Assembly: GCA_035353175.1 (NCBI GenBank) | Contig: DAOPZC010000009.1 | Location: forward strand, 37,048-101,047 | DNA: 64,000 nt | DNA from: DAOPZC01 sp035353175 | Lineage (GTDB): Bacteria; Verrucomicrobiota; Kiritimatiellia; RFP12; UBA1067 | Direction of reading: 5' to 3' | In this document: positions 63,927 through 64,000 of the stretch, one piece after another | Position numbering within the stretch: position 1 is the first letter of the stretch | How the letters are laid out: each line of letters starts with the position of its first letter | Notes under the pieces: generated by a model | The model's input: only the letters and a program-made list of their open reading frames with translations | What the model was told of the DNA's origin: nothing | The model's database searches: none | Position numbers and translations under genes: made by a program

Positions 63927-64000
63927 ATCCTAAAGTCCGCCGAACTGGGCGCATCTCCGTTTCACTTGCTTGGGTCAGGCGGCTGATGCCATCCACAGGG

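Overview
This 64 kb, GC-rich window looks like chromosomal DNA of an anaerobic, envelope-elaborating member of the PVC superphylum, most likely Kiritimatiellota or a close Verrucomicrobiota lineage. The basis is gene content, not a search: very large secreted proteins with autotransporter-associated beta-strand repeats, LamG, PA14, PKD and thrombospondin-3-like modules; a Tat-lipoprotein sulfatase; a Gfo/Idh oxidoreductase beside a UroD-family protein; a Bacteroides-type bifunctional fucose salvage enzyme; and an NfnAB-type ferredoxin:NADP oxidoreductase. I found no rRNA, tRNA, CRISPR array, integrase or transposase.

Layout. 1-717: 5' part of a GT4 glycosyltransferase cut by the window edge. 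1008-7769: a 2253-residue secreted protein. 7770-8817: a gene-poor stretch with a decayed protease-like pseudogene, a GC-rich hairpin and a simple repeat. 8818-13000: a MATE exporter facing a coupled ferredoxin-membrane protein/BrkB pair. 13160-19163: Gfo/Idh oxidoreductase, UroD-family protein and the fucokinase/guanylyltransferase, with short repeat families between and inside the genes. 19180-36435: an FHA-sigma54 activator divergent from a lipoprotein, a 3467-residue calcium-repeat giant protein and an M4 metallopeptidase with a similar C-terminal module; this is the most system-like block. 36463-40346: a minus-strand operon for a MetX-MetW fusion, a serine acetyltransferase and an M24 peptidase. 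40523-43021: a FetAB-like exporter and a PHP-domain protein, closed by a clear bidirectional terminator. 43112-45903: a PpiD-like protein and a FecR-like protein. 46127-47536: NfeD and SPFH membrane proteins. 47603-58980: a run of minus-strand genes (hemolysin III, NfnB, NfnA, TyrA, amidohydrolase, sulfatase, YceH, a gluzincin-like protein, and a Na/Pi transporter with a lipoprotein front end). 59171-63816: a MOP-type membrane protein facing a second beta-strand-repeat surface protein.

How the parts fit. Much of the window builds or remodels the cell surface: sugar activation (fucose to GDP-fucose), glycosyl transfer, flippase-like exporters, sulfatase, secreted peptidases and four very large exported proteins. 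The rest is amino-acid metabolism (Met, Cys, Tyr), electron transfer and ion transport. Two themes deserve a second look. One is a set of short simple-repeat families found both between genes and, in frame, inside the fucose enzyme. The other is C-terminal signatures shared pairwise by the large secreted proteins, which could be sorting or anchoring signals. Start sites were re-chosen where a Shine-Dalgarno, signal peptide or terminator argued for it; promoter calls are by eye and tentative.
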